Below, in pieces: positions 27,621-37,170 of a stretch of 64,000 nucleotides of DNA. Within the stretch, counting starts at the first letter, position 1. Every line of letters starts with the position of its first letter. The notes beneath the pieces are model-generated. The model worked only from the letters and a program-made list of their open reading frames with translations. It was not told where the DNA came from and did not search any database. This DNA comes from Massilia sp. R2A-15. Its GTDB lineage: Bacteria; Pseudomonadota; Gammaproteobacteria; Burkholderiales; Burkholderiaceae_D. The position numbers and the translations under genes are program-made. The stretch lies in contig NZ_CP131935.1 of NCBI RefSeq assembly GCF_030704305.1, positions 3,658,001-3,722,000 of the forward strand, read 5' to 3'.

Positions 27621-28582
27621 CCGTGGGTTCCCGCCAAAATGCTCATTACCGCCATCCGCACCGCGATGCCGAAGGTCACCTGCGGCAGGATCACCGCCTG
27701 CGCGCCGTCGGCCACCGCCGAATCGATTTCGACGCCGCGGTTCATCGGCCCCGGGTGCATCACGATCGCGTCCGGCTTGGCCAGCGCCAGGCGCTCGGGC
27801 GTCAGGCCGTAGCTCTTGAAGTACTCCTGCGCCGAGGGCAGCAGCGCGCCGCTCATGCGCTCGCTCTGCAGGCGCAGCATGATGATCACGTCGACGCCCT
27901 TCAGGCCTTCGTCCATGTCGGTAAACACGCGCACGCCCATCTGATCGAGGCCGCCCGGCAGCAGGGTGTGCGGGCCGATCGCGCGCACTTCCGGCACGCC
28001 CAGCGTGGTCAGGGCGTGGATGTCCGAGCGCGCCACCCGGCTGTGCAGGATGTCGCCGACGATCGCCACCGTCAGGTTGGTGAAGTCCTTCTTGTAGTGG
28101 CGAATCGTGTACATGTCGAGCAGGCCCTGGGTCGGGTGCGCGTGGCGGCCGTCGCCGGCGTTGACCACGTGGACGTGGCTCTGCTTCGTGTCGATCAGGT
28201 GCTTGGCGATCAGGTAGGGCGCGCCCGACTGCGCGTGGCGCACCACGAACATATCGGCGTGCATCGCCGCCAGGTTGTCGATGGTGTCGAGCAGCGACTC
28301 GCCCTTGCTGGCCGAGGAGGCCGAGATGTTCAGGTTGATCACGTCGGCCGACAGGCGCTTCGACGCAATCTCGAAGGTGGTGCGGGTGCGGGTCGAGTTT
28401 TCGAAGAACAGATTGAATACGCTCTTGCCGCGCATCAGGGGCACCTTCTTGACCTCGCGGTCGGAGATGCCGACGAAGGACGAAGCGGTGTCGAGGATGT
28501 GGTTGACGATCGCCTTGGGCAATCCTTCGATGGTGAGCAGGTGCTGCAGTTCGCCGTGTTTGTTCAGTTGCGGATTAAGCAT
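27617..28582 (-). CDS. pyrB: Aspartate carbamoyltransferase catalytic subunit
   Basis: The 321-residue enzyme makes carbamoyl-aspartate, the committed step of pyrimidine synthesis. The carbamoyl-phosphate motif is [13 protein letters not shown], followed by HADMFVVRH, the aspartate-binding [13 protein letters not shown], and [13 protein letters not shown]. The ATG at 28582 gives the normal start ([21 protein letters not shown]) and overlaps the pyrR stop by a few bases. It overlaps pyrC' by four bases. Confidence 0.97.
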   Translation of the reverse strand: MLNPQLNKHGELQHLLTIEGLPKAIVNHILDTASSFVGISDREVKKVPLMRGKSVFNLFFENSTRTRTTFEIASKRLSADVINLNISASSASKGESLLDTIDNLAAMHADMFVVRHAQSGAPYLIAKHLIDTKQSHVHVVNAGDGRHAHPTQGLLDMYTIRHYKKDFTNLTVAIVGDILHSRVARSDIHALTTLGVPEVRAIGPHTLLPGGLDQMGVRVFTDMDEGLKGVDVIIMLRLQSERMSGALLPSAQEYFKSYGLTPERLALAKPDAIVMHPGPMNRGVEIDSAVADGAQAVILPQVTFGIAVRMAVMSILAGTHG

Positions 28583-29102
28583 GGTCGTCTTCAATGGTGA
28601 GCGAAAGAGTTCCGTCGGCGGCGCGCTGCAGCGCCAGCGACTGCTGCGGCTCAAGCGGCACGTGGGCGGCGACGAAATCGGCCGCCACCGGCAGTTCGCG
28701 TCCGCCGCGGTCGGCCAGCGCCGCGAGCATGATGCGCGCCGGGCGCCCGTAGTCGAACAGCACGTTGATCGCCGCGCGCGTGGTGCGCCCGGTGAACAGC
28801 ACGTCGTCGACCAGCATGATGGTGGCGCGATCGACGTTGAAGCCGATCTGGGTCGGCTTGACATCCGGGTGCAGGCCCTTCTTCGCGTAGTCGTCGCGGT
28901 AGAACGAAACGTCGATGAAGCCGAGGCGCGCCTGCAGGCCCAGGTCCGCGGCCAGCCGCTCGGCCAGCCAGGCGCCGCCCGAATGGATGCCGACGATGGC
29001 CACGTCGGCCACGCCGGACAGGCCGGCCTTCACCTGTCCGAGCAGGTCGCGATACAGCGCCTCGGCGTCGAATGCTTTAGTAGTTGTTGGCATGGTCGTC
29101 AA
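28575..29102 (-). CDS. pyrR: Bifunctional pyr operon regulator / uracil phosphoribosyltransferase PyrR
   Basis: The 175-residue PRTase-fold protein has [19 protein letters not shown] and the PRPP-binding loop [19 protein letters not shown]. Gram-positive PyrR binds mRNA and attenuates pyr operons; the betaproteobacterial form may retain only the UPRTase activity. I saw no PyrR-binding hairpin ahead of the operon. Start is either 29102 or the ATG at 29093 (three codons later); both lie within the end of ruvX, so the genes overlap. Confidence 0.93.
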   Translation of the reverse strand: MTTMPTTTKAFDAEALYRDLLGQVKAGLSGVADVAIVGIHSGGAWLAERLAADLGLQARLGFIDVSFYRDDYAKKGLHPDVKPTQIGFNVDRATIMLVDDVLFTGRTTRAAINVLFDYGRPARIMLAALADRGGRELPVAADFVAAHVPLEPQQSLALQRAADGTLSLTIEDDHA

Positions 29103-29472
29103 AGTATTGTTGCAAAATGATTGCGGCGGCTTTCGCGTCGATGACTTCGCCGCGCTTCGCCTGGATCACGGCCGAGGAATAGCGCTCGTCGACCAGTTCC
29201 ACCGGCAGGTTGAAGCGGCCGTGCAGCTGGTTGGCGAAGCGCCGGCAGCGCAGCGTCATCTCGTGCTCGGCGCCGTCCGGATGGCGCGGTTCGCCCACCA
29301 CCAGGCGCGCCGGCTTCCATTCGGCGACCAGCGCGCCGATCTGGGCGAAGCGGGTGGCGTTGTCGATCGCCTTGACGACGGACAGCGGCTGCGCCTGCCC
29401 GGTCAGGGTGTTCCCCATGGCGATGCCGATACGCTTGATGCCGAAGTCGAAGCCGAAAACGATTTCCACCAT
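29077..29472 (-). CDS. ruvX: Putative pre-16S rRNA nuclease / Holliday junction resolvase RuvX (YqgF)
   Basis: The 131-residue RNase H-fold protein has the family signatures FGFDFGIKRIGIAMG, LVVGEPRHPDG and [34 protein letters not shown]. It is proposed to trim the 5' end of 16S rRNA precursors. It sits between yqgE and pyrR and overlaps both by one to several bases, as is common in proteobacteria. Confidence 0.95.
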   Translation of the reverse strand: MVEIVFGFDFGIKRIGIAMGNTLTGQAQPLSVVKAIDNATRFAQIGALVAEWKPARLVVGEPRHPDGAEHEMTLRCRRFANQLHGRFNLPVELVDERYSSAVIQAKRGEVIDAKAAAIILQQYFDDHANNY

Positions 29473-30131
29473 CAGGCGTGGCCGGCCTCGAGCGCGAGCA
29501 TCATCGGATCGATGCCGAGCAGTTTGATGGCGGCGGTATAGCGCTCCTCGACCGGCAGGTCGAACAGCACGTGGGCGTCGGCGCCCACCGTCAGCCAGCC
29601 GTTGCGGCCGATCTCCTCTTCCAGCTGGCCCGGGCTCCAGCCCGAGTAGCCGATCGACACCAGCATGCGCTGCGGGCCGTCGCCGGCGGCGACCGCCTCA
29701 AGCACGTCGATCGAGGTGGTGAACGCGACTTCGTCGGTGACGGTCAGCGAGGACGAGTAGCGCGCGCCGGGCGTGTGCAGCACGAAGCCGCGGTCGTCCT
29801 GCACCGGGCCGCCGAACATGATCGGCTCGTTGACGACGGTGGTGCGCAGGCCGTCGGACAGTTTCAGGTCGATCCGCTCGAACAGGATCTCCATCGTCAT
29901 GTCGGTCGGCTTGTTGATGACGACGCCGAGCACGCCGTTGTCGTTGTGCTCGCAGATGTAGACGACGGTGCCGCCGAAAACGGGATCCTGCATCGACGGC
30001 ATGGCGATCAGGAAGTGGTTGGCCAGGTTGAAAGCGGAAGAAGAAGGCGCGATGGTGCTGCCCAGTTCGCCGTCATGATCGCGTGGCAGCCCCGGCATCG
30101 ATAGCGTTTGGTCAACCTTGCTCTTCTTCAT
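29472..30131 (-). CDS. YqgE/AlgH family protein
   Basis: The 219-residue protein has NHFLIAMPSMQDPVFGGTVVYICEHNDNGVLGVVINKP and GGPVQDDRGFVLHTPG, typical of the YqgE/AlgH family. The family is highly conserved and was linked to alginate control in Pseudomonas, but its mechanism is unknown. The ATG at 30131 was preferred over a GTG three codons upstream because the latter sits too close to the ribosome binding site GGGAG. It leads the yqgE-ruvX-pyrR-pyrB-pyrC' operon and is divergent from phrB. Confidence 0.93.
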   Translation of the reverse strand: MKKSKVDQTLSMPGLPRDHDGELGSTIAPSSSAFNLANHFLIAMPSMQDPVFGGTVVYICEHNDNGVLGVVINKPTDMTMEILFERIDLKLSDGLRTTVVNEPIMFGGPVQDDRGFVLHTPGARYSSSLTVTDEVAFTTSIDVLEAVAAGDGPQRMLVSIGYSGWSPGQLEEEIGRNGWLTVGADAHVLFDLPVEERYTAAIKLLGIDPMMLALEAGHA

Positions 30132-30310
30132 ACGCGTCACTTTCTCCCGGCTTGCTTTCTGTATTGCCTGCTAGTATCCGGATTACAAGTTCGGACTTTT
30201 CAATAGTTTACACTGATTTGCGCCTGTGGCCATTTGAAGCGCTGTATCGCGCCGGTCAATGCCATCGTAGCGATTAAAACTCCCTCCTCCTTTGACCTTG
30301 CACACGAGAA

Positions 30311-31744
30311 ATGAAATTCCACAAATCAATGGTCTGGTTCCGGCGCGATCTGCGGGCGTTCGACCATGCTGCACTGCATCAGGCGCTAATTTCGTCGAAC
30401 CTGGTGTATTGCGCGTTCATCTACGACAAGGCGATTCTCGATCCGCTGCCACGCCATGACCGCCGCTTTTCCTTCATCCATGCCAGCCTGGCCGAACTGG
30501 AGGCCGAATTGCGCCAGCTGGGCGGCCACCTGATCGTGCGCCACGCTATTGCGCAGGACGAGATTGTGCGGCTGGCCGCCGAACTCGGGGTCGATGCGGT
30601 GTTCGCCAACGGCGACTACGAGCCGCAGGCGATCGCGCGCGACGCGGCCGTTGCCGCCGCGCTGGCCGCGGACGGGCGCCAGTTCTGCAGCTTCAAGGAC
30701 CAGGTCATCTTCGAGAAGGACGAGGTGCTGACGCTCGCCGGCCAGCCCTACTCCGTCTTCACTCCCTACAAGAACGCGTGGCTCAAGCGCATGGCGGCCG
30801 AGCCGCTGTGCCTGGCCCCGTGGCCGGTCGAGCCGCATGCGGCGCGGCTGGCGCCCGGCGAGTCGGCGCTGCCCACGCTCTCCGACATCGGCTTTGCGCA
30901 GGCCGACCTGGCGGCAGCCGGCATGCAGCCGGGGATGTCAGGCGCGGCGGCGCAATTCGAAGGATTCATCGCCCGCATCGCGGACTACGGCGAGGCGCGC
31001 AACTACCCGGCGGTGAACGGCACGTCCGGCCTGTCGGTGCACCTGCGCTTCGGGACCACGTCGATCCGCCACCTGGTGCGCACGGTGAACCAGGTGATGG
31101 CCAGCGGCGCGGGCGGCGCCGGCGCCCCGGTGTGGCTGTCGGAACTGATATGGCGCGAGTTCTACGCGATGATCCTGTTCCGCTATCCGCATGTGGTGGA
31201 GCGCGCGTTCAAGCCGGCCTTCGACGCGATCGAATGGGAGTCCGGCCCGGGCGCCGAGGAAGCGTTTGCCGCCTGGTGCGAAGGACGCACCGGCTATCCG
31301 CTGGTGGACGCGGCGATGGCGCAGATCAACCGCACGGGGTTCATGCACAACCGCCTGCGTATGGTCGCCGCCAGCTTTCTGGTAAAGGATCTGGGCATCG
31401 ACTGGCGCTGGGGCGAGCGCTATTTCGCGCTGCACCTGAACGACTACGAGCTGGCGTCGAACAACGGCGGCTGGCAATGGGCCGCGTCGTCGGGCTGCGA
31501 CGCGCAGCCGTGGTTCCGCATCTTCAATCCGGTCACGCAGTCGGAGAAGTTCGACCGGCGCGGTGAATTTATCCGGCACTGGCTGCCGCAGCTGAAGGAC
31601 CTGGACGACAAGGAAATCCATTTGCCCGGCGCGCACGTGCCGGCGATCGTCGATCATGCCGAGGCACGCGCGAAGACGCTGGAAAGGTATGCGGTAGTGA
31701 AAAAAATGGGGTCAGGTCCGCAGGACCAGACCCCGACTTCGTGA
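30311..31744 (+). CDS. phrB: Deoxyribodipyrimidine photo-lyase with repeat-encoded C-terminus
   Basis: The 477-residue flavoprotein repairs cyclobutane pyrimidine dimers using light. The N-terminal antenna domain starts MVWFRRDLRAFDHAAL; the FAD-binding domain shows YPLVDAAMAQINRTGFMHNRLRMVAASFLVKDLGIDWRWGE and NNGGWQWAASSG, diagnostic of class I photolyases. The normal protein should end near ERYAVVKK; the last dozen codons (MGSGPQDQTPTS) are read from a family A palindromic repeat, which also supplies the stop. The tail is unlikely to affect catalysis. Confidence 0.95.
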   Translation: MKFHKSMVWFRRDLRAFDHAALHQALISSNLVYCAFIYDKAILDPLPRHDRRFSFIHASLAELEAELRQLGGHLIVRHAIAQDEIVRLAAELGVDAVFANGDYEPQAIARDAAVAAALAADGRQFCSFKDQVIFEKDEVLTLAGQPYSVFTPYKNAWLKRMAAEPLCLAPWPVEPHAARLAPGESALPTLSDIGFAQADLAAAGMQPGMSGAAAQFEGFIARIADYGEARNYPAVNGTSGLSVHLRFGTTSIRHLVRTVNQVMASGAGGAGAPVWLSELIWREFYAMILFRYPHVVERAFKPAFDAIEWESGPGAEEAFAAWCEGRTGYPLVDAAMAQINRTGFMHNRLRMVAASFLVKDLGIDWRWGERYFALHLNDYELASNNGGWQWAASSGCDAQPWFRIFNPVTQSEKFDRRGEFIRHWLPQLKDLDDKEIHLPGAHVPAIVDHAEARAKTLERYAVVKKMGSGPQDQTPTS

Positions 31745-31844
31745 CGCGGCGCCAGCTGCAGCGGGGTCAGGTCCGCAGGACCAGACCCCGACTTCGTGAC
31801 GCGGCGCCGGCTGCAGCGGGGTCTGGTCCTGCGAACCTGACTCC
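31708..31844. repeat. Three family A hairpins in a 55-bp tandem array
   Basis: Full copies lie at 31708-31734 and 31763-31789, and a degenerate inverted copy at 31818-31844. The first two are identical and spaced exactly 55 bases apart. The spacer (GACTTCGTGACGCGGCGCC, then AGCTGCAGC) is repeated too, with one change, so this is a tandem duplication of hairpin plus spacer. The array lies between the convergent phrB and chpA genes. The first copy overlaps the phrB coding sequence. Confidence 0.9.
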
Positions 31845-31854
31845 ATCTTGGACC

Positions 31855-34800
31855 TTAAGCCGGCATTTCGCGCTTGAGCAGGCCTGCGATCGCCGCCAGC
31901 AGCATGTCTTCCTGGAAGGGCTTGCCGAAGTAGGCGTTCACGCCCAGGTCGAGCGCGTAGTTGCGGTGCTTGTCCGCGGTGCGCGAGGTGATCATGATGA
32001 TCGGCACCGCGTGCGTGCTGTCGTTGCCGCGGATGTTGCGCGTCAGGTCGAAGCCGTCCATGCGCGGCATCTCGATATCGACTAGCATCAGGTCGGGAAT
32101 CGTCTCCTGCAGGTGCTCGAGCGCATCGACGCCGTCCTTGGCCAGGATTACCCTGTAGCCTTCGCGTTCGAGCAGGCGCTGGGTGACGCGGCGCACGGTG
32201 AGCGAATCGTCCACCACCATGATCACCGCATCGCGGCCGGCCGGCTCCACGCCTGGCGCGGCCGGTTCCGCTCCCAGCACGCCGGGATGATGCGCGGCGT
32301 GAAGCGACAAGGCCACCGGGTTGAGGATCAGGACGATCTCGCCGGAACCGAGCACGGTGGCGCCGGCAATGCCGATCATGCGCGACAGCTGCGGGCCGAT
32401 GTTCTTGATGACGACCTCGCGGTTGCCCAGCACGTCGTCAACCTGCACCGCCAGCCGGTCCGCACCGCTCTTGAGGATCATGACCGGCATCGAACGCTGC
32501 GCCAGCGGCCGGGCTTCACGGTCGCCCAGCAGCGACGGCAGGTAGTGCAGCGCCACTTTCTGTCCCTGGAACTGAACGAAGCCGGCGGCCTGCGCCTCGG
32601 CCAGCGCCGCTTCCTTCATCTGCAGCACCTGCTCTACCAGGATCGACGGCAGCGCGTAGGTCTTGCCGGCGCTCGCCGTCAGCACGACCTGCGTGACCGC
32701 CAGCGTCAGCGGCAGGTGGATGGTGAAACGCGCACCCTGGCCCGGCGTCGATTCGATCTCGACCCGGCCGCCCAGCGCCTGCGCCTCCGAGCGCACCACG
32801 TCCATGCCGACGCCGCGACCGGCCAGTTCGGTCAGCGAATCGGCGGTCGAAAAGCCCGGCTCGAAAATCAGGTCGGCCGCTTCGTGGTCGCTGATCTCGG
32901 CGCCTTCGGCCAGCAGGCCCGCGCTGCGCGCCTTGGCGCGGATCCTGGCCAGGTCGAGGCCCGCGCCGTCGTCGCTGAATTGAATGACCACTTCGTTACC
33001 CTGCTGGCTGGCCTGCACCAGCAGCTCGCCGGTTTCGGCCTTGCCGGCAGCGCCGCGCCGCTCGCGCGATTCGATGCCGTGCACGATCGCGTTGCGCAGC
33101 AGGTGTTCGAACGGCGCCGCCATCTGTTCCAGCACGCTGCGGTCGATTTCGACCGCGCTGCCGCGGATGTCGAGGTTGACGCGCTTGTCGAGTTCTTTCG
33201 CGCTCTGGCGCGCAATCCGGAACAGGCGTTCGGACAGGCTGGAGAACGGCACCATCCGTACCCGCATCAGGTCGCGCTGCAGGTCGCGCGTCAGACGCGA
33301 CTGCTGCACCAAGTCGGCGCTCGCGGCGTCCACCGTGCGCGACAGGCTCTCGTGGAAGGAGGCGACGTCGTTGACGCTTTCGGCCATCATCCGCGTCAGT
33401 TCCTGCAGGCGGGTGAAGCGGTCGAATTCGAGCGGGTCGAATTCGCGCTCGCTGGAGATCGACATGCGCGAGGCGATCTGCGATTCGGCCTGCATTTCGA
33501 CTTCGCGCAGCTGGCGCGACAGGCGAGCGAGGTTCTCCGAGAAGTCCGACAGCGAGGTCTTGAGCGAACCGACCTGGTTTTCCAGCTTCGAGCGCGTGAT
33601 CGATACTTCGCCGGCCTGGTTGACCAGGCGGTCGAGGATGTCGGCGCGCACGCGCACCAGCGCGGTGCGGGCCGGCGCGACCGGCGCCAGTTCCGGCGCT
33701 ACGGAATGCGTAGCATCGCCCGGCGCCGCAAGCGCGGGCGCGGCCGGCTGCTGCAGTTGCTCGAGCAGCAGCAGCGCGTGGTCGTAGTTGGCCAGCAGTT
33801 CGTCGAAGGCGGCCGGGGTCGTGGTCCCGGCGTGCACCATGTTTTCGATCTGCGTTTCGATCTCGTGGGTGTGCTGGCCGAGGCGCATCGCGCCCGCCAT
33901 CCGCGCGCTGCCCTTGACGGTGTGCAGCGTGCGCAGCAGGTTCTGCGCCGGCGCCACGTCGGCCGGGTTCTGCTGCCACTTGCGCAGGCCGTCGCCGAGC
34001 GCAGGGAACAGATCGGCCGCTTCTTCGAGAAATACCGGCAGCAGGTCGGGATCGAGGTCGTCGCGATACACCGTTTCCATTGGCGCCGCCACGGCTTCGG
34101 CCACCGGCTCGGGCAGGGCAGCAAACGCCTCGGGAACGGATATCAGTTCCGGCTCGAGCCCGGCTTCCGGCAGCAGCAGTTCCGCGTCGGGCGCGGCCTG
34201 CAGCAGCATCGGTTCGTCGAAGCTGTCGTCGAAGCCGTCGCCGTGCATGTGGTCGATCGCTTCGATGGCGGGGTCGGCGCGCGGCGCTTCGTCCTCGGCG
34301 ACCGGCGCGGCTTCAGGCAGGTTCGCGATGAGGGTGTCGCGCAGTTCCGCCAGCCGCTGCACCAGTTCCGGCTGGGCCGGCGCGAGCTCGCCCTGGGCGA
34401 ACCGGCGCAGCATCTGGCGCGCGCACTCGAGCGCCTCGTCGAGCAGGTCGCGCTGCGTGTCGGCCAGTTGCGGCGACGGATCGGCCAGCGCCAGCAATGC
34501 CATTTCGAGGCCGTGCGCGACTTCGCGCAGCGCCTTGAAGCCGACGGTGGCGGACGTGCCGGCCAGCGTATGCGAGGCCTTCAGCGCGGCATCGGAAACC
34601 GCGCGGAACGGCTCGTGGCGCCATTCGCCGAAGTCCTGGGTCAACACGCGCATCAACTCGTCGGTCTCGGCGAGGTAGATGTTATACAGCGGCAGCGGGA
34701 TTTCAAGGTCGCCGAAACGGCGCATGTTGTCTTCGGGGGGCGCGGCGCGCGGCGCGGTGGCCCCAGGGAATTCGATGACCTGGCCGCCCGATGCCGCGAC

Positions 34801-37158
34801 CGGCGCGGGTTCCGGTTCCGGCTCCGGTTCCGGCTCGGTTTCCGGCTCGTCAAACTCGAACGGCATGGCCATGTCGATGACTTCCGGCTCTTCCTGCTGT
34901 TCAGGCGCTGCTTCGGCGCCAGGCAGCGCGACGGCGCCCGGCGTGAACGCGCCACCCTCCTGCACCACGGCGGCGGCGTCGACCAGCGCGGCGCTGCTGC
35001 GCGCCGAGGCGCCCGTCGCGGCCAGTTCGTCGACCCAGGCCGCCATGTCCTTCGCGGCGTAGTCCAGCAGCGCCAGCAGGTCGGGCGTCGCGTCGCGCGA
35101 GTCGGATAGCCACGCATTCATCACGCGCTCGACGGCGGCGCCGCCATCGGCGAAGCGGGTCAGGCCGACCATGCGGCCGCTGCCCTTGAGGGTGTGGAAG
35201 GAGCGGCGCAGTTTGGTCAGCGTTTCCTGGTTCGACGGCTCGGCCATGGCCGATGGCAGCGTCTCGGCCACGAAGGCCAGCACTTCCTGCGCTTCCGAAA
35301 TGAAGATCTCGAGCAGTTCGGCTTCGACCGCGTCCTCTTCCTGGACCACAGGCGCGGCAACTTCGACCGGCGCCGGCTGGGGTTCAGGTTCCGCGGCGAC
35401 CGGGGCCGGCTCGACATCGAACGGCGTGTCGCCGGCGACGGCTTTCTCGAACGGCACCTCGCGGAACATGGCCTCAGGCTCGTCGAAGCGGAAACGGTTT
35501 TTGGCGGCGTCGAAATTCTGGCCCAGCATGTCGATGAAGAAGCCGAGCGCGCCGACGTTCTGCGCGATGTTCTGCAGCGACTCGGCCTGCGCTTCCGGCG
35601 AGCCCTCGCCCGAGGCGAGCGCTCGAACCGCGGCCTTCACGTGCTGGGCCGCGCGCATTGCCTGGTTCTGGTCGAGGATCGCCAGCGCGCCCTGCAGCTG
35701 GTACAGCACCGGGTCGATGTCGGCCAGCGCCGGGCGCTTTGCCGCATCGGCGTAGTAGTCGTCGAGCGCCTTTTCCACCTGGCGCAGGCCGGTCTTCATT
35801 TCGCCGGCTAGCACGGCCACGGTCTGGCCCTGCTGGATCTGGCGCGACAGGTCGCCCTGCCACTGCGGCGCTTCCGGCGGCGTTTCGCCGGCGGCCAGCG
35901 CCAGCAGGCGCGCACCGACGACTTCGGCGTGCTCTTCGAAATCGGCCGGCAGCTGGCGCACCTGGTCGAGGCCATGCTCGACGAACAGCATCGCGGTGGC
36001 CATCTCCATGCTGAACTGGTCGCTGCGCCCAGAGGCGATCGAGTCGCTGGCGGCGCGTCCCAGCTCGCGCAGCAGCTGCGCCAGCGCCGGGGCGCCCAGT
36101 TGTTCGCTGGCGCCGGCCAGCGTCGCCAGCGCCTGGTTGAAGCCGTCTTCCAGCTTGACGTCGGATTCACTGGAAATGCGGTCCCAGCCGGACTTGGTCT
36201 GGGCCAGCGCATCCTTCGCGGTTTTCAGGGCCTGCGGATCGATGCGGCCGTAGCGGCGGCTGTCGTAATCGGGCGGCACCACGCCGGCCAGTCCGTAAGC
36301 GCGGCGCAGCAGCTGCGCGTCGGCGCTCGGTGCGCTGGCGGCGGCGATGAAGAACAGCGCGTCGCGCAGCATCGCTTCGGGCAGGCTGCCCTGCCCTTGC
36401 GACAGGCGGCGGATCTGCAGGTTGATCAGGCCGAACAGCTGCTTGACATACAGGTCGCTGGCAAGCTGGCCGCTGGCGACCAGCTCGGCGAAGCAGCGCA
36501 TCGCCATCCAGAAGGTGCGCGCGGGCGCGTCCTGCTGCGCGTCTTCGACCAGCGCGATCGCTTCCTGCAGCGCCAGCGCGTTGCTGCGCTGCGCTTCGGG
36601 CTCGGCGCTTTTCAGGAACGGCAGCAGGGCTTTTTCGAAACGCGCGCGGCAGGCCGCGTAATCGGGCGCGGCAGGCGCCGCGTGCGGCGGCAGGTTGACC
36701 TTGACCGACAGGTCGACGAACAGCAGGTCGGACGGATGGATGCGCTGGGCGCCCAGCGCTTCCTGCAGCGCGCGGTAGTACGGAAACAGGCGCGCCGGCT
36801 GGGGCGCGGCGCCGGCCAGCAGTTCGTCGAGATATTCGATGACGGCCTGGTAGCCGTCGGCCACCGCGGCGCAGTTGACGTCGTTGCATTCAAGGCTGCC
36901 GTCGCGCATGCGCTCGAGCGCCTGCTCGCACGCCTGGGTCATCAGGCCGACGCCTTCGACGTCGACCATCTGCAGCGCGCCGTGGGCCTGGTGCAAATGG
37001 GTCTTCGCATGCTGCAGCGAGGTGGCGCGGGCGTCGGCGCCGCGCTCTTTCGCTTCGTCGAGCGCGGTGCGCGAGCGGCCCAGCGCATCGCGGATCTCGC
37101 CGATCACCCAGGACAGCGGCCCCGTATCGAATTGCGGCGCGTGCGAAAAATCAGTCAT
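31855..37158 (-). CDS. chpA: Hybrid histidine kinase ChpA/PilL of the type IV pilus chemosensory system
   Basis: The 1767-residue CheA-type kinase drives twitching-motility signalling with PilJ. In order: an N-terminal ChpA-specific region (PLSWVIGEIRDALGRSRTAL); three clear HPt modules with acceptor His near 655 (SFHTLKGSGRMVG), 863 (ASHTLAGTSATVG) and 1079 (TLHTVKGSARMAG); acidic linkers rich in Glu-Pro; a dimerisation helix; HATPase domain near 1350-1480; a CheW domain near 1490-1620; and a C-terminal receiver domain near 1644-1767 with VDDSLTVRR and LVDIEMPRMDG. It is the last gene of pilG-pilH-pilI-pilJ-chpA. Confidence 0.95.
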   Translation of the reverse strand: MTDFSHAPQFDTGPLSWVIGEIRDALGRSRTALDEAKERGADARATSLQHAKTHLHQAHGALQMVDVEGVGLMTQACEQALERMRDGSLECNDVNCAAVADGYQAVIEYLDELLAGAAPQPARLFPYYRALQEALGAQRIHPSDLLFVDLSVKVNLPPHAAPAAPDYAACRARFEKALLPFLKSAEPEAQRSNALALQEAIALVEDAQQDAPARTFWMAMRCFAELVASGQLASDLYVKQLFGLINLQIRRLSQGQGSLPEAMLRDALFFIAAASAPSADAQLLRRAYGLAGVVPPDYDSRRYGRIDPQALKTAKDALAQTKSGWDRISSESDVKLEDGFNQALATLAGASEQLGAPALAQLLRELGRAASDSIASGRSDQFSMEMATAMLFVEHGLDQVRQLPADFEEHAEVVGARLLALAAGETPPEAPQWQGDLSRQIQQGQTVAVLAGEMKTGLRQVEKALDDYYADAAKRPALADIDPVLYQLQGALAILDQNQAMRAAQHVKAAVRALASGEGSPEAQAESLQNIAQNVGALGFFIDMLGQNFDAAKNRFRFDEPEAMFREVPFEKAVAGDTPFDVEPAPVAAEPEPQPAPVEVAAPVVQEEDAVEAELLEIFISEAQEVLAFVAETLPSAMAEPSNQETLTKLRRSFHTLKGSGRMVGLTRFADGGAAVERVMNAWLSDSRDATPDLLALLDYAAKDMAAWVDELAATGASARSSAALVDAAAVVQEGGAFTPGAVALPGAEAAPEQQEEPEVIDMAMPFEFDEPETEPEPEPEPEPAPVAASGGQVIEFPGATAPRAAPPEDNMRRFGDLEIPLPLYNIYLAETDELMRVLTQDFGEWRHEPFRAVSDAALKASHTLAGTSATVGFKALREVAHGLEMALLALADPSPQLADTQRDLLDEALECARQMLRRFAQGELAPAQPELVQRLAELRDTLIANLPEAAPVAEDEAPRADPAIEAIDHMHGDGFDDSFDEPMLLQAAPDAELLLPEAGLEPELISVPEAFAALPEPVAEAVAAPMETVYRDDLDPDLLPVFLEEAADLFPALGDGLRKWQQNPADVAPAQNLLRTLHTVKGSARMAGAMRLGQHTHEIETQIENMVHAGTTTPAAFDELLANYDHALLLLEQLQQPAAPALAAPGDATHSVAPELAPVAPARTALVRVRADILDRLVNQAGEVSITRSKLENQVGSLKTSLSDFSENLARLSRQLREVEMQAESQIASRMSISSEREFDPLEFDRFTRLQELTRMMAESVNDVASFHESLSRTVDAASADLVQQSRLTRDLQRDLMRVRMVPFSSLSERLFRIARQSAKELDKRVNLDIRGSAVEIDRSVLEQMAAPFEHLLRNAIVHGIESRERRGAAGKAETGELLVQASQQGNEVVIQFSDDGAGLDLARIRAKARSAGLLAEGAEISDHEAADLIFEPGFSTADSLTELAGRGVGMDVVRSEAQALGGRVEIESTPGQGARFTIHLPLTLAVTQVVLTASAGKTYALPSILVEQVLQMKEAALAEAQAAGFVQFQGQKVALHYLPSLLGDREARPLAQRSMPVMILKSGADRLAVQVDDVLGNREVVIKNIGPQLSRMIGIAGATVLGSGEIVLILNPVALSLHAAHHPGVLGAEPAAPGVEPAGRDAVIMVVDDSLTVRRVTQRLLEREGYRVILAKDGVDALEHLQETIPDLMLVDIEMPRMDGFDLTRNIRGNDSTHAVPIIMITSRTADKHRNYALDLGVNAYFGKPFQEDMLLAAIAGLLKREMPA

Positions 37159-37170
37159 GTCGGGCAGTCC

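Noticed and set aside
32113..35109. Very long open frame on the plus strand opposite chpA (and similar ones opposite pilJ, glyS and the sensor kinase)
   Set aside because: They are products of GC-rich codon use on the other strand. Their translations are Arg/Ala/Gly-rich with no recognisable domain, while the opposite strand encodes clear proteins.
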